Notes under the pieces: generated by a model | Database searches by the model: none | The model's input: only the letters and a program-made list of their open reading frames with translations | Told to the model about the DNA's origin: nothing | Source of the DNA: Alphaproteobacteria bacterium PA2 | GTDB lineage: Bacteria > Pseudomonadota > Alphaproteobacteria > Caulobacterales > Caulobacteraceae | Length of the DNA: 64,000 nt | Direction: 5' to 3' | Assembly: GCA_002256425.1 (NCBI GenBank) | Contig: NKIZ01000001.1 | Span: 1,833,001-1,897,000, forward strand | Shown: positions 33,308 through 42,801 of the stretch, piece by piece | Layout of the letters: every line of letters begins with the position of its first letter | Numbering within the stretch: position 1 is the first letter of the stretch | Translations under genes and position numbers: made by a program

Positions 33308-34236
33308 CCCGCGCCGGCTTCGCCGCGATCATCGGCGCGCCCAATGCGGGCAAGTCGACCCTGACCAACCGACTGGTGGGGGCCAAGGTCTCCATTGTCA
33401 CCCAGAAGGTTCAGACCACCCGGTTTCCGGTGCGCGGCGTCGCTATGGCCGGAGAGGCCCAGATCGTGCTGGTGGACACCCCCGGTATCTTCTCGCCCCG
33501 CCGCCGGCTGGACCGGGCCATGGTGCGTTCGGCCTGGGGCGGGGCTGATGAGGCCGAGGTGGTGGTCCATCTGGTGGACGTGCAGGCCGAGCTGTCGGTC
33601 GGCGACGGGTCCGCCAAGGCGGCGGACAAGCGGGCCGTCATAGATGTCGAGACCATCATTGAAGGCCTGAAGGCCTCCAACAAGCAGGCGATCCTGGCCA
33701 TCAACAAGATCGACGGGGTCAAGCGCGAGCGCATGCTGGCCGTGGTTCAGCGGCTGTTCGAGACCGGCGTCTATTCCGAGGTCTTCATGATTTCGGCCGC
33801 CGATGGGGCTGGGGTAGACGACCTGAAGGCCCGCCTTGCAGACCTGATGCCCGAGAGCCCCTGGCTCTATCCGGAAGAGCAGACCGCTGATTTGCCGGTG
33901 CGCCTTCTGGCGGCTGAAATCACCCGGGAAAAGATCTACCTGCGTGTCCACGAGGAGCTGCCCTATGCGGCGGCGGTGGAGACCACCTCCTTCGAGGAGC
34001 GCAAGGATGGCTCTGCCAGGATCGAGCAGACCATCTATGTGGAGCGCGAGAGCCAGCGCCCAATCGTTCTGGGCAAGAACGGCCAGACCCTGAAATGGAT
34101 CGGCCAGAAGTCCCGCGAAGAGTTGATCGAGCTTCTGGACAGGCCCGTACACCTCTTCCTGACGGTCAAGGTCGACGAGACCTGGGCCGACAAGCGCGAG
34201 TTCTATGGCGACATCGGTCTGGACTTCGACGTCTAG
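33304..34236 (+). CDS. era: GTPase Era
   Basis: A 310-residue GTPase that binds the 3' end of 16S rRNA and assists 30S maturation. G1 is GAPNAGKST, the switch region is VTQKVQTTRFPVRGVA, G3 is VLVDTPGIF, G4 is AINKID and G5 is ISAADG. The C-terminal KH domain includes QRPIVLGKNGQTLKWIGQKS and ends in FYGDIGLDFDV. The ATG overlaps the rnc stop by four bases. recO follows nine bases later. Confidence 0.97.
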   Translation: MTRAGFAAIIGAPNAGKSTLTNRLVGAKVSIVTQKVQTTRFPVRGVAMAGEAQIVLVDTPGIFSPRRRLDRAMVRSAWGGADEAEVVVHLVDVQAELSVGDGSAKAADKRAVIDVETIIEGLKASNKQAILAINKIDGVKRERMLAVVQRLFETGVYSEVFMISAADGAGVDDLKARLADLMPESPWLYPEEQTADLPVRLLAAEITREKIYLRVHEELPYAAAVETTSFEERKDGSARIEQTIYVERESQRPIVLGKNGQTLKWIGQKSREELIELLDRPVHLFLTVKVDETWADKREFYGDIGLDFDV

Positions 34237-34245
34237 GGCCGCCGC

Positions 34246-34977
34246 ATGGAATTCCAGGACGAGGCCTATGTTTTGTCCGCCCGCGCCTTCGGCGAGACCG
34301 GGGCCATTGTCGAATTCCTGACGGCCCATCATGGCCGCTATGCGGCGCATGTGGCGGGCGGTGCATCCCGGCGCATCAAGCCCTTCCTGCAGGCCGGCGC
34401 CCGGGCCTTGATCCAGTACCGCGCCAGGGTTTCCGAGCAATTGGGCGCAGCGACCCTCGAGCCGGTGGGGGAGGGGCCATCAGCCCTCTTTGATGATCCT
34501 CTGGCCCTAGCAGGGCTTTCAGCGGCCGCTGCAGTGGCGTCTGCAGCCCTGCCGGAACGTGAACCTCATCCCGGCGCCTTTCTGGCCTTTGAGGCCCTGT
34601 CATCAGCCCTGGCCTTTCCCGACATCTGGCCAGCGGTGTTTGTGCGCTTCGAAGCGGGCCTGCTGCAGGATCTCGGTTTTGGTCTCGACCTCTCGAAGTG
34701 CGCTGCGACCGGCCTGGTGGACGATTTGATCTATGTCTCGCCCCGAACAGGTCGCGCGGTCAGCCGGGAGGCTGGAGAGCCCTACAGGGATAAGCTGCTG
34801 ACCCTGCCGCCCTTCATGCTGTCCTCGCAGTCGGGACTGGCGCCAGGGGATGTAGGCGCGGGTCTTGCCCTTACGGCCCACTTTCTGGAAGCCTTTGTCT
34901 TCGGGCCCCTCAACCGGCCTTTGCCCCCGGCGCGCTTCTGGTTGATCGACAAGCTGACCGACGCCCAACGCCTGTGA
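34246..34977 (+). CDS. recO: DNA repair protein RecO
   Basis: A 243-residue RecFOR-pathway protein that anneals single strands and loads RecA on SSB-coated DNA. The N-terminal OB fold begins MEFQDEAYVLSARAFGETGA and includes HHGRYAAHVAGGASRR; the C-terminal helical domain includes FEAGLLQDLGFGLDLSKCAATG. Only one of the zinc-finger-type cysteines of some RecO proteins is seen, as in other alphaproteobacteria. Its place after era is conserved across proteobacteria. Confidence 0.95.
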   Translation: MEFQDEAYVLSARAFGETGAIVEFLTAHHGRYAAHVAGGASRRIKPFLQAGARALIQYRARVSEQLGAATLEPVGEGPSALFDDPLALAGLSAAAAVASAALPEREPHPGAFLAFEALSSALAFPDIWPAVFVRFEAGLLQDLGFGLDLSKCAATGLVDDLIYVSPRTGRAVSREAGEPYRDKLLTLPPFMLSSQSGLAPGDVGAGLALTAHFLEAFVFGPLNRPLPPARFWLIDKLTDAQRL

Positions 34978-35030
34978 CGTAAGCGCCGGAGCCCGCTAAG
35001 ACGGAAGCTGAAACCTCGGTCTGATTCGAT

Positions 35031-37289
35031 ATGTCCAAACCCCTGCTTCCGCCGTCGGACGGCGACGGCGACCGCATCATTGACGAACCGCTCAGCGACG
35101 CCCTCTCACGGCGTTACCTGGCCTATGCCCTGTCGACCATTACCGGGCGGGCCCTGCCTGACGTCCGTGATGGTCTGAAGCCGGTCCACCGCCGCCTGCT
35201 GTTCGCCATGCGCCAGCTGAGGATGGATCCGAACACCACCGCCAAGAAGTGCGCGCGGGTTGTCGGCGACGTCATCGGCAAGTTCCACCCTCACGGCGAT
35301 GTGGCTGTCTATGAGGCCCTGGTGCGCCTGGCCCAGGACTTCGCCCAGCGCTACCAGCTGGTGGATGGCCAGGGCAATTTCGGCAATATCGACGGCGATA
35401 ACGCCGCAGCCATGCGATACACCGAGTGTCGTCTGACCGTCGCGGCCCAGCTGTTGCTGGATGGTATTGATGAGGACGCCGTCGACTTCCGGCCAACCTA
35501 TGACGGGGAAGACGAAGAGCCGGTGGTTTTGCCGGCCGGTTTCCCGAACCTCTTGGCCAATGGTTCGAGCGGCATCGCCGTGGGCATGGCGACCTCGATT
35601 CCGCCTCACAATGCCGCCGAACTGATCGACGCCTGTCTTGTCCTTCTGGATAACCCGCAGGCCTCGACCCTGGACCTGTTGGAGCACGTTCAGGGTCCGG
35701 ACTTCCCCACAGGCGGCATTGTCGTCGAGCCCAAGGCTTCAATGGCCGAGACCTATGAGACCGGTCGGGGCGGGGTGCGCCTCAGGGCCCGCTGGTCCAA
35801 GGAAGACAATGGTCGCGGGACCTATCAGATCGTCATCACCGAGATTCCCTATCAGGTGAAGAAGGCTGATCTGGTCGAGCAGCTCGCTGAACTGATCGAG
35901 GCCAAGAAGGCGCCCCTGCTGGGGGATGTTCGCGATGAGAGCGCCGAAGACGTGCGCCTGGTCATCGAGCCCAAGAGCCGCAATGTCGAGCCTGAGGTCC
36001 TGATGGAGAGCCTGTTCAAGCTCTCCGATCTCGAAACCCGGTTCCCGGTGAACATGAATGTGCTGAACGCCCGGGGCGCACCCGGCGTCATGGGTCTGAA
36101 GGGCCTCCTGCAGGCCTTCCTCGATCACCGTCGCGAGGTTCTTGTCCGCCGCGCCCGGCACCGGCTGGCCAAGATCGAGGCCCGGCTGCACATACTGGAT
36201 GGCCTGGTCATCGCCTTCCTCAATCTGGACGAGGTGATCCGCATCGTCCGCTTCGAGGATGAGCCCAAGGCCAAGTTGATCGAGACCTTCGATCTCAGCG
36301 ACATCCAGGCCGACGCCATTCTCAACACCCGGCTGCGGCAACTGGCCCGGCTGGAGGAGATGGAACTGCGCCGGGAGCATGCAGAACTGGCGGAAGAGCG
36401 GGACGGCCTGCTCAAGATGCTGGGGTCGGACCGGCAGCAGTGGAAGCTGGTGGGCGTGGGGCTGAAGGATGTCCGCGCCATTCTTGGGCCGGATACCCAG
36501 GTCGGGCGCCGCCGGACCACCTTTGAAGACGCTCCAACGGTGGATGCTGACGCGGCCATTGAAGCCATGATCGTGCGCGAGCCGATCACCATCATCCTCT
36601 CGGCCAGGGGCTGGATCCGCGCCGCCAAGGGTCGTGTGGAGGACCCTTCAGAGCTGAAATACAAGGAAGGCGACAAGCAGGGCTTCGTGGTCCCTGCCGA
36701 GACCACCGACAAGCTGTTGATCCTGGCATCAGACGGTCGGTTCTTCACCCTGCCGTGCGACAAGCTACCTTCAGCGCGGGGCCATGGGGAGCCCGTGCGC
36801 CTCATGCTCGATCTGGACGACAAGACTGACATCGTCGACGTCTTCACCCACAAGCCTGGCGCCAAGCGCGTTCTGGCTTCGAAGGAGGGCTATGGCTTCC
36901 TGCTCCCGGAGGACGAAGCCATCAGCTTCCGCCGGGCGGGCAAGCAGGTCCTCAGCGTTGGCGCCAAGGGCGCCGCCTTCGCCCTGCCGGTCGCGGGCGA
37001 TCATCTTGGCGTCATCGGCGATAACGGGAAGATCCTGATCTTTCCCCTGGATGAACTGCCCGAAATGGTCCGTGGCAAGGGCGTGAAGCTGCAGGCATAC
37101 CGCGAAGGCGGCCTGCGTGACGCTGTTGTCTTCAAGGCGGAAGACGGGGCCACATGGATCGACACGGCGGGCCGTACAAGGGTCTGGACCGAATGGAAGG
37201 ACTGGTTGGGTCGGCGGGCCTCAGCGGGCAAGATCTCGCCCAAGGGCTTCCCGACAAACAAGAGATTCCGGCCCAAGCCGGGCAGCTAG
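35031..37289 (+). CDS. parC: DNA topoisomerase IV subunit A
   Basis: A 752-residue type IIA topoisomerase subunit that breaks and rejoins DNA for decatenation. The N-terminal part has [20 protein letters not shown] and [17 protein letters not shown], the quinolone-resistance region is [20 protein letters not shown], and catalytic Tyr130 lies in [12 protein letters not shown]. The C-terminal propeller shows degenerate blades. The QRR sequence Gly-Asp-Val-Ala-Val-Tyr-Glu has Val at the position that is Ser/Thr in quinolone-sensitive ParC/GyrA, a point discussed in the findings. The ATG at 35031 is standard. parE is not in the window. Confidence 0.96.
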   Translation: MSKPLLPPSDGDGDRIIDEPLSDALSRRYLAYALSTITGRALPDVRDGLKPVHRRLLFAMRQLRMDPNTTAKKCARVVGDVIGKFHPHGDVAVYEALVRLAQDFAQRYQLVDGQGNFGNIDGDNAAAMRYTECRLTVAAQLLLDGIDEDAVDFRPTYDGEDEEPVVLPAGFPNLLANGSSGIAVGMATSIPPHNAAELIDACLVLLDNPQASTLDLLEHVQGPDFPTGGIVVEPKASMAETYETGRGGVRLRARWSKEDNGRGTYQIVITEIPYQVKKADLVEQLAELIEAKKAPLLGDVRDESAEDVRLVIEPKSRNVEPEVLMESLFKLSDLETRFPVNMNVLNARGAPGVMGLKGLLQAFLDHRREVLVRRARHRLAKIEARLHILDGLVIAFLNLDEVIRIVRFEDEPKAKLIETFDLSDIQADAILNTRLRQLARLEEMELRREHAELAEERDGLLKMLGSDRQQWKLVGVGLKDVRAILGPDTQVGRRRTTFEDAPTVDADAAIEAMIVREPITIILSARGWIRAAKGRVEDPSELKYKEGDKQGFVVPAETTDKLLILASDGRFFTLPCDKLPSARGHGEPVRLMLDLDDKTDIVDVFTHKPGAKRVLASKEGYGFLLPEDEAISFRRAGKQVLSVGAKGAAFALPVAGDHLGVIGDNGKILIFPLDELPEMVRGKGVKLQAYREGGLRDAVVFKAEDGATWIDTAGRTRVWTEWKDWLGRRASAGKISPKGFPTNKRFRPKPGS

Positions 37290-37369
37290 GCGTGATGGTG
37301 TTTGCCAGCTAAGCTTTGGCCGAATTCAAGTTCCAGGTCGTATTCGTATATTTGATGGGGGGATTTTTC

Positions 37370-38704
37370 ATGACGCGTCGTTTCCGGTTGCTGGCCAGCG
37401 TATTTGCCGTCGCCAGCCTGACACTTTCCGCGCCTGCTGTTGAAGCCAGGCCGGCCGCAAAGGCCGCACCAGCTGCGCCCATGGCGCCTGAAGCGGTCGG
37501 CTTTGATTCAGCGCGGCTGAAGAAGCTGGACGCCGCCATGGCCAAGGTTGTCGCAGACGGACGGGTTTCGGGAATGACCACCCTTTTGGTCAGGCATGGC
37601 AAGGTCGTGTCGTTCAACACCTACGGAAAGTCCGACATCTCGACCGGCGCAGCCACCCGGAAGGACGACATTTTCCGGATCTATTCCATGACCAAGCCAC
37701 TGACCGGCGTGGCCATGATGATCCTGTTTGAGGAAGGCAAGTGGAAGCTGGACGACCCGGTGACCAAGTTCCTTCCCGAGCTGAAGGACCTCAAGGTCAT
37801 GACGGCCCTGGACGAGAAGGGCAATATCGTCACGGTTCCGGCGACCCGCGCCCCGACCATGCGGGAAATCATGAGCCATACAGCCGGCTTTGGTTATGGC
37901 CTTGGGGACAAGCATCCCGTGGACAAGCTCTTCCGCGAGCGCCGGGTCCTTGGGTCATCGGGCATGAAGGAACTGGTGACCAGGGTCGCCGACATCCCAC
38001 TCATGTTCCAGCCGGGGACAAACTGGTCCTACTCGGTTTCGGTGGACCTGCAGGGCGCGATCGTCGAACGGATTTCAGGTCAGAAGTTCGGGGATTTCCT
38101 CGGTGATCGCATCTTCAAGCCGCTGAAGATGACCGATACCGCCTTCTACACCGGCCCGGAAAAGGCTTCCCGCCTGGTCGCGCTCTATATGACCGACCCC
38201 AAGACCTACAAGATGGTCCCGGCCAGTGAGCTGTTTGGCAATCCTCCGCCCGACTACACCAAGCCGCCAGCCATGGAGTCCGGCGGCGGTGGCCTGGTTT
38301 CGACGACTGCCGACTATGGCCGATTTGCGCAGATGATCCTGAACAAGGGTGAGCTGGATGGCGCACGCATCCTGTCCCCGGCCGCAGTGGAGCTCATGGG
38401 GACGAATGTCATTCCTGAGAGCGTTCTGGTGAACACCAATGGCACCAGCGGCTCACGGTTCAACAATTCCGTGGGCTTTGGTCTCGACTTCATGGTGGTC
38501 AATGATCCGCGCAAGGCCGGAAGCCTGACCGGAAAGGGTGAAATGAGCTGGGGCGGCGCCGCTGGCACCTGGTTCTGGGTCGATCCGACCAATGACCTCT
38601 ATTTTGTCGGCATGGTCCAACGCCTTGGTGGAACCGGCGGCGAGGACCTGGGGACCCAGGCCCGGACCCTGACCTATCAGGCTCTGACCCACCCGGAGAA
38701 GTAA
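37370..38704 (+). CDS. Serine hydrolase, beta-lactamase class C-like
   Basis: A 444-residue exported serine hydrolase with a signal peptide (MTRRFRLLASVFAVASLTLS, cleavage probably after VEA). The class C beta-lactamase/EstB fold is shown by Ser106 and Lys109 in RIYSMTKPLTGVAM, the Tyr motif in NWSYSVSVD, and a late glycine-rich strand SGGGGLVSTTADYGRFAQM. Relatives include esterases, D-aminopeptidases and carboxypeptidases, so true beta-lactamase activity is uncertain. The ATG at 37370 is chosen because it gives a clean signal peptide; the TTG at 37316 does not. It stands alone between parC and aspS. Confidence 0.9.
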   Translation: MTRRFRLLASVFAVASLTLSAPAVEARPAAKAAPAAPMAPEAVGFDSARLKKLDAAMAKVVADGRVSGMTTLLVRHGKVVSFNTYGKSDISTGAATRKDDIFRIYSMTKPLTGVAMMILFEEGKWKLDDPVTKFLPELKDLKVMTALDEKGNIVTVPATRAPTMREIMSHTAGFGYGLGDKHPVDKLFRERRVLGSSGMKELVTRVADIPLMFQPGTNWSYSVSVDLQGAIVERISGQKFGDFLGDRIFKPLKMTDTAFYTGPEKASRLVALYMTDPKTYKMVPASELFGNPPPDYTKPPAMESGGGGLVSTTADYGRFAQMILNKGELDGARILSPAAVELMGTNVIPESVLVNTNGTSGSRFNNSVGFGLDFMVVNDPRKAGSLTGKGEMSWGGAAGTWFWVDPTNDLYFVGMVQRLGGTGGEDLGTQARTLTYQALTHPEK

Positions 38705-38805
38705 ATCGGGACGACAAGGATGAGGGGAGGCGGTCGCCGTCCTTGACTTTCGCCCCCCCTCATGCGCCCTTCCGCGCCTCGATTTTTTGAGCTTCAGCGA
38801 TCCAC

Positions 38806-40584
38806 ATGCACGCCTATCGCAGTCATACATGCGGCGCCCTCCGGGCCGCCGACACCGGTCATACCGTCCGCCTTTCAGGCTGGATCCACCGTAAGCGCGA
38901 CCATGGCGGTCTCGTCTTCATCGATCTGCGCGACCACTATGGGCTTACCCAGCTGGTGCTGGCGCCTGATACCCCCGGCTTCGCGGTCGTGGAGCGGCTG
39001 CGCGCCGAAAGCGTGATCAGGGTGGACGGCGAGGTTGTCGCCCGCAGCGCAGACACCATCAACGCCAACCTCGCCACCGGCGAAGTGGAAGTGCGTGTGA
39101 AGGCCGTCGAGGTCCTTTCCGAAGCCGCTGAACTGCCTCTGCCGGTCTTTGGGGAGCCCGATTACCCGGAAGAAATCCGCCTGAAGCATCGCTATCTCGA
39201 CCTGCGTCGTGAGACCCTGCACAAGAACATCGTGCTGCGGTCCAAGGTGATCCATTCGATCCGCAACCGCATGATCGACCAGGGCTTTCTCGAGTACCAG
39301 ACCCCGATCCTGACGGCGTCGTCGCCGGAAGGCGCCCGGGATTTCCTGGTGCCATCGCGGATGCACCCGACCAAGTTCTACGCCCTCCCGCAGGCCCCCC
39401 AGCAGTTCAAGCAGCTGCTGATGGTGTCCGGGTTCGACCGCTATTTCCAGATCGCCCCCTGCTTCCGGGACGAGGACTTGCGCGCTGATCGCTCACTGGA
39501 ATTCTATCAGCTCGATGTCGAAATGAGCTTCGTCACCCAGGAAGATGTGTTCGCGGCGATTGAGCCTGTCATGCACGGGGTCTTTGAAGAGTTCTCCGAC
39601 GGCAAGCCGGTCACCCCATATCCGTTCCCGCGCATTCCCTATCGGGAGTCCATCTCGAAGTACGGCACGGACAAGCCTGACCTGCGCAACCCCCTGGTCA
39701 TGCAGGACGTTTCGGAACACTTCCGCGGCGGCGGCTTTGGCCTTTTCGCCCGGATGCTTGAGACCTCGAAGAACGCCATCTGGGCCATTCCGGCGCCAGG
39801 CGGCGGAAGCCGCGCCTTCTGCGACAAGATGAACAGCTGGGCCCAATCTGAGGGTCAGCCTGGCCTTGGTTATATCTTCTGGCGGGAAGGCGAGGAGGGC
39901 GGAGCTGGCCCCATCGCCAAGAATATCGGAACCGAGCGCACCGACGCCATCCGGGAACAGCTGGGCCTCAAGGTCGGCGACGCCGCCTTCTTTGTGGGTG
40001 GAGATCCCAAGACCTTCGTCAAGTTCGCTGGCCTGGCCCGCACCAAGGTCGGGACGGACCTCTCCCTGGTGGATGAGAACCGCTTCGAGTTCGTGTGGAT
40101 CGTGGACTTCCCCATGTTCGAGATGAACGAAGAGTCCAACCATGTGGACTTCTCGCACAACCCCTTCTCAATGCCCCAGGGGGAGATGGAGGCTCTGAAC
40201 ACCAAGGATCCCCTGGATATCCTGGCCTACCAGTACGACATCGTCTGCAATGGCTATGAACTGTGCTCTGGCGCCATCCGGAACCATCGTCCGGACGTCA
40301 TGCTCAAGGCCTTTGAGATCGCCGGGAATGGGCCTGAGTTCGTCGAAGAGCAGTTCGGCGGCATGCTCAACGCCTTCAAGCACGGCGCGCCGCCCCACGG
40401 CGGTCTGGCGCCCGGCATTGACCGGATCGTCATGTTGCTGGCCAACCAGACGGCCATTCGCGAAGTCATCGCCTTCCCGCTGAACCAGCAGGGTCAGGAT
40501 CTTCTGATGAATGCGCCTTCAGAAGTGTTCGACAAGCAGCTGAAGGAGCTGCACATCCGCACCGCGCCGCCGATCAAGGTCTAG
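38806..40584 (+). CDS. aspS: Aspartate-tRNA ligase
   Basis: A 592-residue class II aminoacyl-tRNA synthetase of the bacterial type. It has the N-terminal anticodon-binding OB fold ([20 protein letters not shown]), class II motif 1 around [19 protein letters not shown], motif 2 [17 protein letters not shown], the GAD insertion domain (about 290-420) and motif 3 [14 protein letters not shown]. The ATG at 38806 is followed by [12 protein letters not shown], the typical start. Whether it is discriminating or also charges tRNA-Asn cannot be decided here. Its 3' end overlaps a convergent pentapeptide-repeat gene by 11 bases. Confidence 0.97.
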   Translation: MHAYRSHTCGALRAADTGHTVRLSGWIHRKRDHGGLVFIDLRDHYGLTQLVLAPDTPGFAVVERLRAESVIRVDGEVVARSADTINANLATGEVEVRVKAVEVLSEAAELPLPVFGEPDYPEEIRLKHRYLDLRRETLHKNIVLRSKVIHSIRNRMIDQGFLEYQTPILTASSPEGARDFLVPSRMHPTKFYALPQAPQQFKQLLMVSGFDRYFQIAPCFRDEDLRADRSLEFYQLDVEMSFVTQEDVFAAIEPVMHGVFEEFSDGKPVTPYPFPRIPYRESISKYGTDKPDLRNPLVMQDVSEHFRGGGFGLFARMLETSKNAIWAIPAPGGGSRAFCDKMNSWAQSEGQPGLGYIFWREGEEGGAGPIAKNIGTERTDAIREQLGLKVGDAAFFVGGDPKTFVKFAGLARTKVGTDLSLVDENRFEFVWIVDFPMFEMNEESNHVDFSHNPFSMPQGEMEALNTKDPLDILAYQYDIVCNGYELCSGAIRNHRPDVMLKAFEIAGNGPEFVEEQFGGMLNAFKHGAPPHGGLAPGIDRIVMLLANQTAIREVIAFPLNQQGQDLLMNAPSEVFDKQLKELHIRTAPPIKV

Positions 40585-41437
40585 GCGGCGCTGGCGGAGC
40601 CGGCGGGGCAGGGGGCGCCTTGGGAGACCAGTGGGGCGTCACACCCCTGCAGGTCCTGGGAACCAGGCCCTTGGGCAATCTGGTCGAGGCGTCACTGCAG
40701 GCGTGGTTGATCTGGTCCTGATCGAGGTTGCGGGCCCCTGACAGGTCTGCGCCGAACAAGGCGGCCCGGTGAAGGCTGGCGTCCCGGAAATCCGCGCCAT
40801 CGAACTGTCCGCCGTTCAGGACAGCGCCGTCCATGCTGGCGTCGACAAAAATGGCCCTGTCAAAACGCCCGCTGGATAGATTGGCGCCTTGCAGGGCGGC
40901 GTCGCGGAAACTGGCGCCACGCCCATCCACACGGCTGAGGACGGCGCCTTGCAGTGAGGTGTCGTTGAACTGGGCGCTGGACAGGTCAGCACGGCTGAAA
41001 TTCGCGCCCTGGGCCTCGGTGTCCCGCAGGTCTGCCTTGACCATGATGGCGGAGCTGAAGGCGACGCCCCGGGCCTGAACCCCTCTGAGGCGCGCGTTCG
41101 AAAGATTGGCGTTGGAAAAGTTCGACCCGATCATTTCGGAGTCCGTAAGGTCAGCCCTTGAGAGGTCAGCCCCAGAGAAGTTGGCGCCCAGCACCCGAAC
41201 ACTACGCATGTCAGAGCCGACCAGGGCCGCGCCGGAGAAGTTCGCGCCCAGAATCTGGGCGCCCGACATCCGGCGGCCAGAGAGGTCACACTTTTCGCAG
41301 GCGCCGCCGAAAGTCACAACGCGGGCGACGACCTTGTCTCCATCCCCTCCGAGGGCGTGCGCAGCTGAAGGCGCCAGAATGGATGTGGCGGCAAACAACC
41401 CGAGCAGGAATTCTGTCAGTCGCGAGTGCTGGAACAT
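40574..41437 (-). CDS. Exported pentapeptide-repeat protein
   Basis: A 287-residue protein with an N-terminal signal peptide ([17 protein letters not shown]) and about 35 tandem A(D/N)LxG-type pentapeptides such as [15 protein letters not shown] and ANLSN, predicted to fold as a right-handed quadrilateral helix. Before the repeats is a CEKCDLSG motif, and after them the tail [18 protein letters not shown], then KGLVPRTC. The end is rich in Ala-Pro-Pro repeats. Both the CxxC and the tail recur in the neighbouring paralogue. The ATG at 41437 is preferred to a TTG at 41449. It is probably periplasmic; no enzymatic motif is seen. Confidence 0.85.
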   Translation of the reverse strand: MFQHSRLTEFLLGLFAATSILAPSAAHALGGDGDKVVARVVTFGGACEKCDLSGRRMSGAQILGANFSGAALVGSDMRSVRVLGANFSGADLSRADLTDSEMIGSNFSNANLSNARLRGVQARGVAFSSAIMVKADLRDTEAQGANFSRADLSSAQFNDTSLQGAVLSRVDGRGASFRDAALQGANLSSGRFDRAIFVDASMDGAVLNGGQFDGADFRDASLHRAALFGADLSGARNLDQDQINHACSDASTRLPKGLVPRTCRGVTPHWSPKAPPAPPAPPAPPRP

Positions 41438-41501
41438 GGTGGCTATCAACTGCCCCTCATCTTCCGGGAAGGCTACTTAATTCGCCGTAACCCCCTGGGT
41501 C

Positions 41502-41533
41502 GCAGAGTTGGGGGTCAGCAGAGTCGGGGGTCA
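41502..41533. repeat. Two tandem 16-base units
   Basis: The unit GCAGAGTTGGGGGTCA (41502-41517) is followed directly by GCAGAGTCGGGGGTCA (41518-41533), with one mismatch. A partial third unit GCAGCGGGG follows. The second unit contains the stop codon of the upstream pentapeptide-repeat gene on the minus strand. It looks like local slippage rather than a regulatory element. Confidence 0.6.
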
Positions 41534-42037
41534 GCAGCGGGGAATGCGCAGGCCTCTGGGCAGCAGGGTCTGACCATCTCCGCAGGCGCGATCCAGCTGG
41601 CCCTGGGTGAGCCCGTGTGCATGTCCCAATTCTGCGCCGGAGAAGTTCGTTCCGTCCAGACGGGCGCCGCTGAGGTTCGCGCCTTCCAGATAGGTCCCCA
41701 CAAATGTAGCGTGGGTCAGGTCGGCGCCAGCGAAATTCGCAGATGAGAAGACGCCGCCATAGGCATTGACGTCACGCATGTCAGTACGGGAGAAATTTGT
41801 GCGGTTCATGACCGAAAGGCTCAAATCCGCCTGGCGAAGGCGCGCCCCGGCATAGCTTCGACCCGATATCTCCATGCCTGCGAAGTCAGCCTGAAACAGA
41901 TTGCATCCCGTGCAATTGGCGCCCCGCTTGGCCGACGCGATATGGCCGACATTTTGAGCCGAGGCGGCGAGCGGCGATGCGAGCATGGCGATAACACCAA
42001 GGATCGGAACCAGCTTCGTCATGTCTTTCGTCTCCAT
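41531..42037 (-). CDS. Short exported pentapeptide-repeat protein
   Basis: A 168-residue paralogue of the next gene downstream. It has a signal peptide (TKLVPILGVIAMLASPLAAS, cleaved near SAQ), then NCTGCNLFQADF, about 14 pentapeptide units (for example ADLTH, ATFVG, ANLSG, ARLDG), and the tail LTQGQLDRACGDGQTLLPRG ending in IPRC. The CxxCxL entry motif and the L-x-Q-x-Q...AC-x-D...T-x-LP-x-GL...C tail are shared with the larger neighbour. Paired cysteines suggest disulfides and a periplasmic location. ATGs at 42037 and 42022 are both possible; the second has GGAG nine bases upstream. Confidence 0.82.
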   Translation of the reverse strand: METKDMTKLVPILGVIAMLASPLAASAQNVGHIASAKRGANCTGCNLFQADFAGMEISGRSYAGARLRQADLSLSVMNRTNFSRTDMRDVNAYGGVFSSANFAGADLTHATFVGTYLEGANLSGARLDGTNFSGAELGHAHGLTQGQLDRACGDGQTLLPRGLRIPRC

Positions 42038-42116
42038 CTGGTCCCAAGCAGATAGGGACCTATGCTTAAGAGCCGGTGACCATGGTCAAACTCGCCTATC
42101 CTGCTAGTCTGACACA

Positions 42117-42434
42117 ATGTCCCTGCGATTGCCCCAGTCCCTGCAAAGGGGGCGCCAGTTCGAAACCGGCGAAAGCGTGCTCAATGGCGAGATCGCCTCT
42201 GAGAAGGCTTCAACCCTCGGACGTGCCGGCCGCATGGTGGAAGAGGCCCTGCTGAGGCTGCAGGATCCCGGACTGGTCGCAGACCTTGGTCGTGAGGCCC
42301 TGCTGAGGGAGGCGGCTGACGCGGTCTGGAAGTTCTTCATCCAGCGGGATGTGGTCGGACTCCGTGACCATTCAGCCGTGATCAGGGACTACCAGATTCC
42401 TCGGGCAGTCCTGGTCAGGATCGGCGCAAGATAG
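42117..42434 (+). CDS. Small conserved protein, DUF6665-like
   Basis: A 105-residue soluble, charged, helical protein: MSLRLPQSLQRGRQFETGES, then EIASEKASTLGRAGRMVEEA and a C-terminal YQIPRAVLVRIGAR. The spacing of EIASEKA..LGRAGR..E resembles alphaproteobacterial DUF6665 proteins from memory; this is not verified. No catalytic motif is seen. It precedes an ArsC-family reductase gene by 16 bases and is probably cotranscribed with it. It is divergent from the pentapeptide-repeat genes with 79 bases between starts. Confidence 0.65.
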   Translation: MSLRLPQSLQRGRQFETGESVLNGEIASEKASTLGRAGRMVEEALLRLQDPGLVADLGREALLREAADAVWKFFIQRDVVGLRDHSAVIRDYQIPRAVLVRIGAR

Positions 42435-42450
42435 TGTGGCGGAGGAAAGC

Positions 42451-42801
42451 ATGAAGCCCATCCATGTCTATGGCATCAAGGCCTGTGACACGATGAAGAA
42501 GGCCCGCACCTGGCTGGAGGCTCATGGCATCGCCTATGAATTTCATGACTACAAGTCTGAAGGCGTTACACGGGAAACCGTGTCACGGTGGATCGACCTG
42601 GTCGGGTGGGAGCGGGTGATCAATCGAAACGGAACCACATTCCGCAAGCTGGCTGAGGCCGATCGAGCCGACCTGGACGCGGAAAAGGCGCTGGGCCTGA
42701 TGCTGGCCAACCCATCGATGATCAAACGTCCCGTAGTCGAAGGCGGCGACGAGTTGGTTCTCGGGTTCAGTCCCGAAGTCTATGCGAAGGTGTATGGCTA
42801 G
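42451..42801 (+). CDS. ArsC/Spx-family reductase-like protein (YffB type)
   Basis: A 116-residue thioredoxin-fold protein of the ArsC/Spx family. The N-terminal motif is HVYGIKACDTMKKARTWLE with a single cysteine (CDTM), followed by YEFHDYKSEG and the cis-Pro-type RPVVEGGDELVLGF near the C-terminus. The single Cys without the extra arsenate reductase cysteines matches the YffB subgroup, which binds glutathione in some members; arsenate reduction is unproven. The ATG at 42451 has an excellent GGAGG upstream, decisive against the GTG at 42436. The stop shares a CTAG with the convergent SGNH hydrolase gene. Confidence 0.88.
   Translation: MKPIHVYGIKACDTMKKARTWLEAHGIAYEFHDYKSEGVTRETVSRWIDLVGWERVINRNGTTFRKLAEADRADLDAEKALGLMLANPSMIKRPVVEGGDELVLGFSPEVYAKVYG

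Noticed and set aside
33145..34440. A 431-codon minus-strand frame opposite era and rnc
   Set aside because: Antisense shadow of era, rnc and recO. Its translation is His/Gly/Gln-rich without motifs.
37370..38704. A resistance beta-lactamase
   Set aside because: The SxxK and YxN-type motifs fit the broad esterase/carboxypeptidase group. No diagnostic class C KTG context was clearly seen and no AmpR-type regulator is adjacent.
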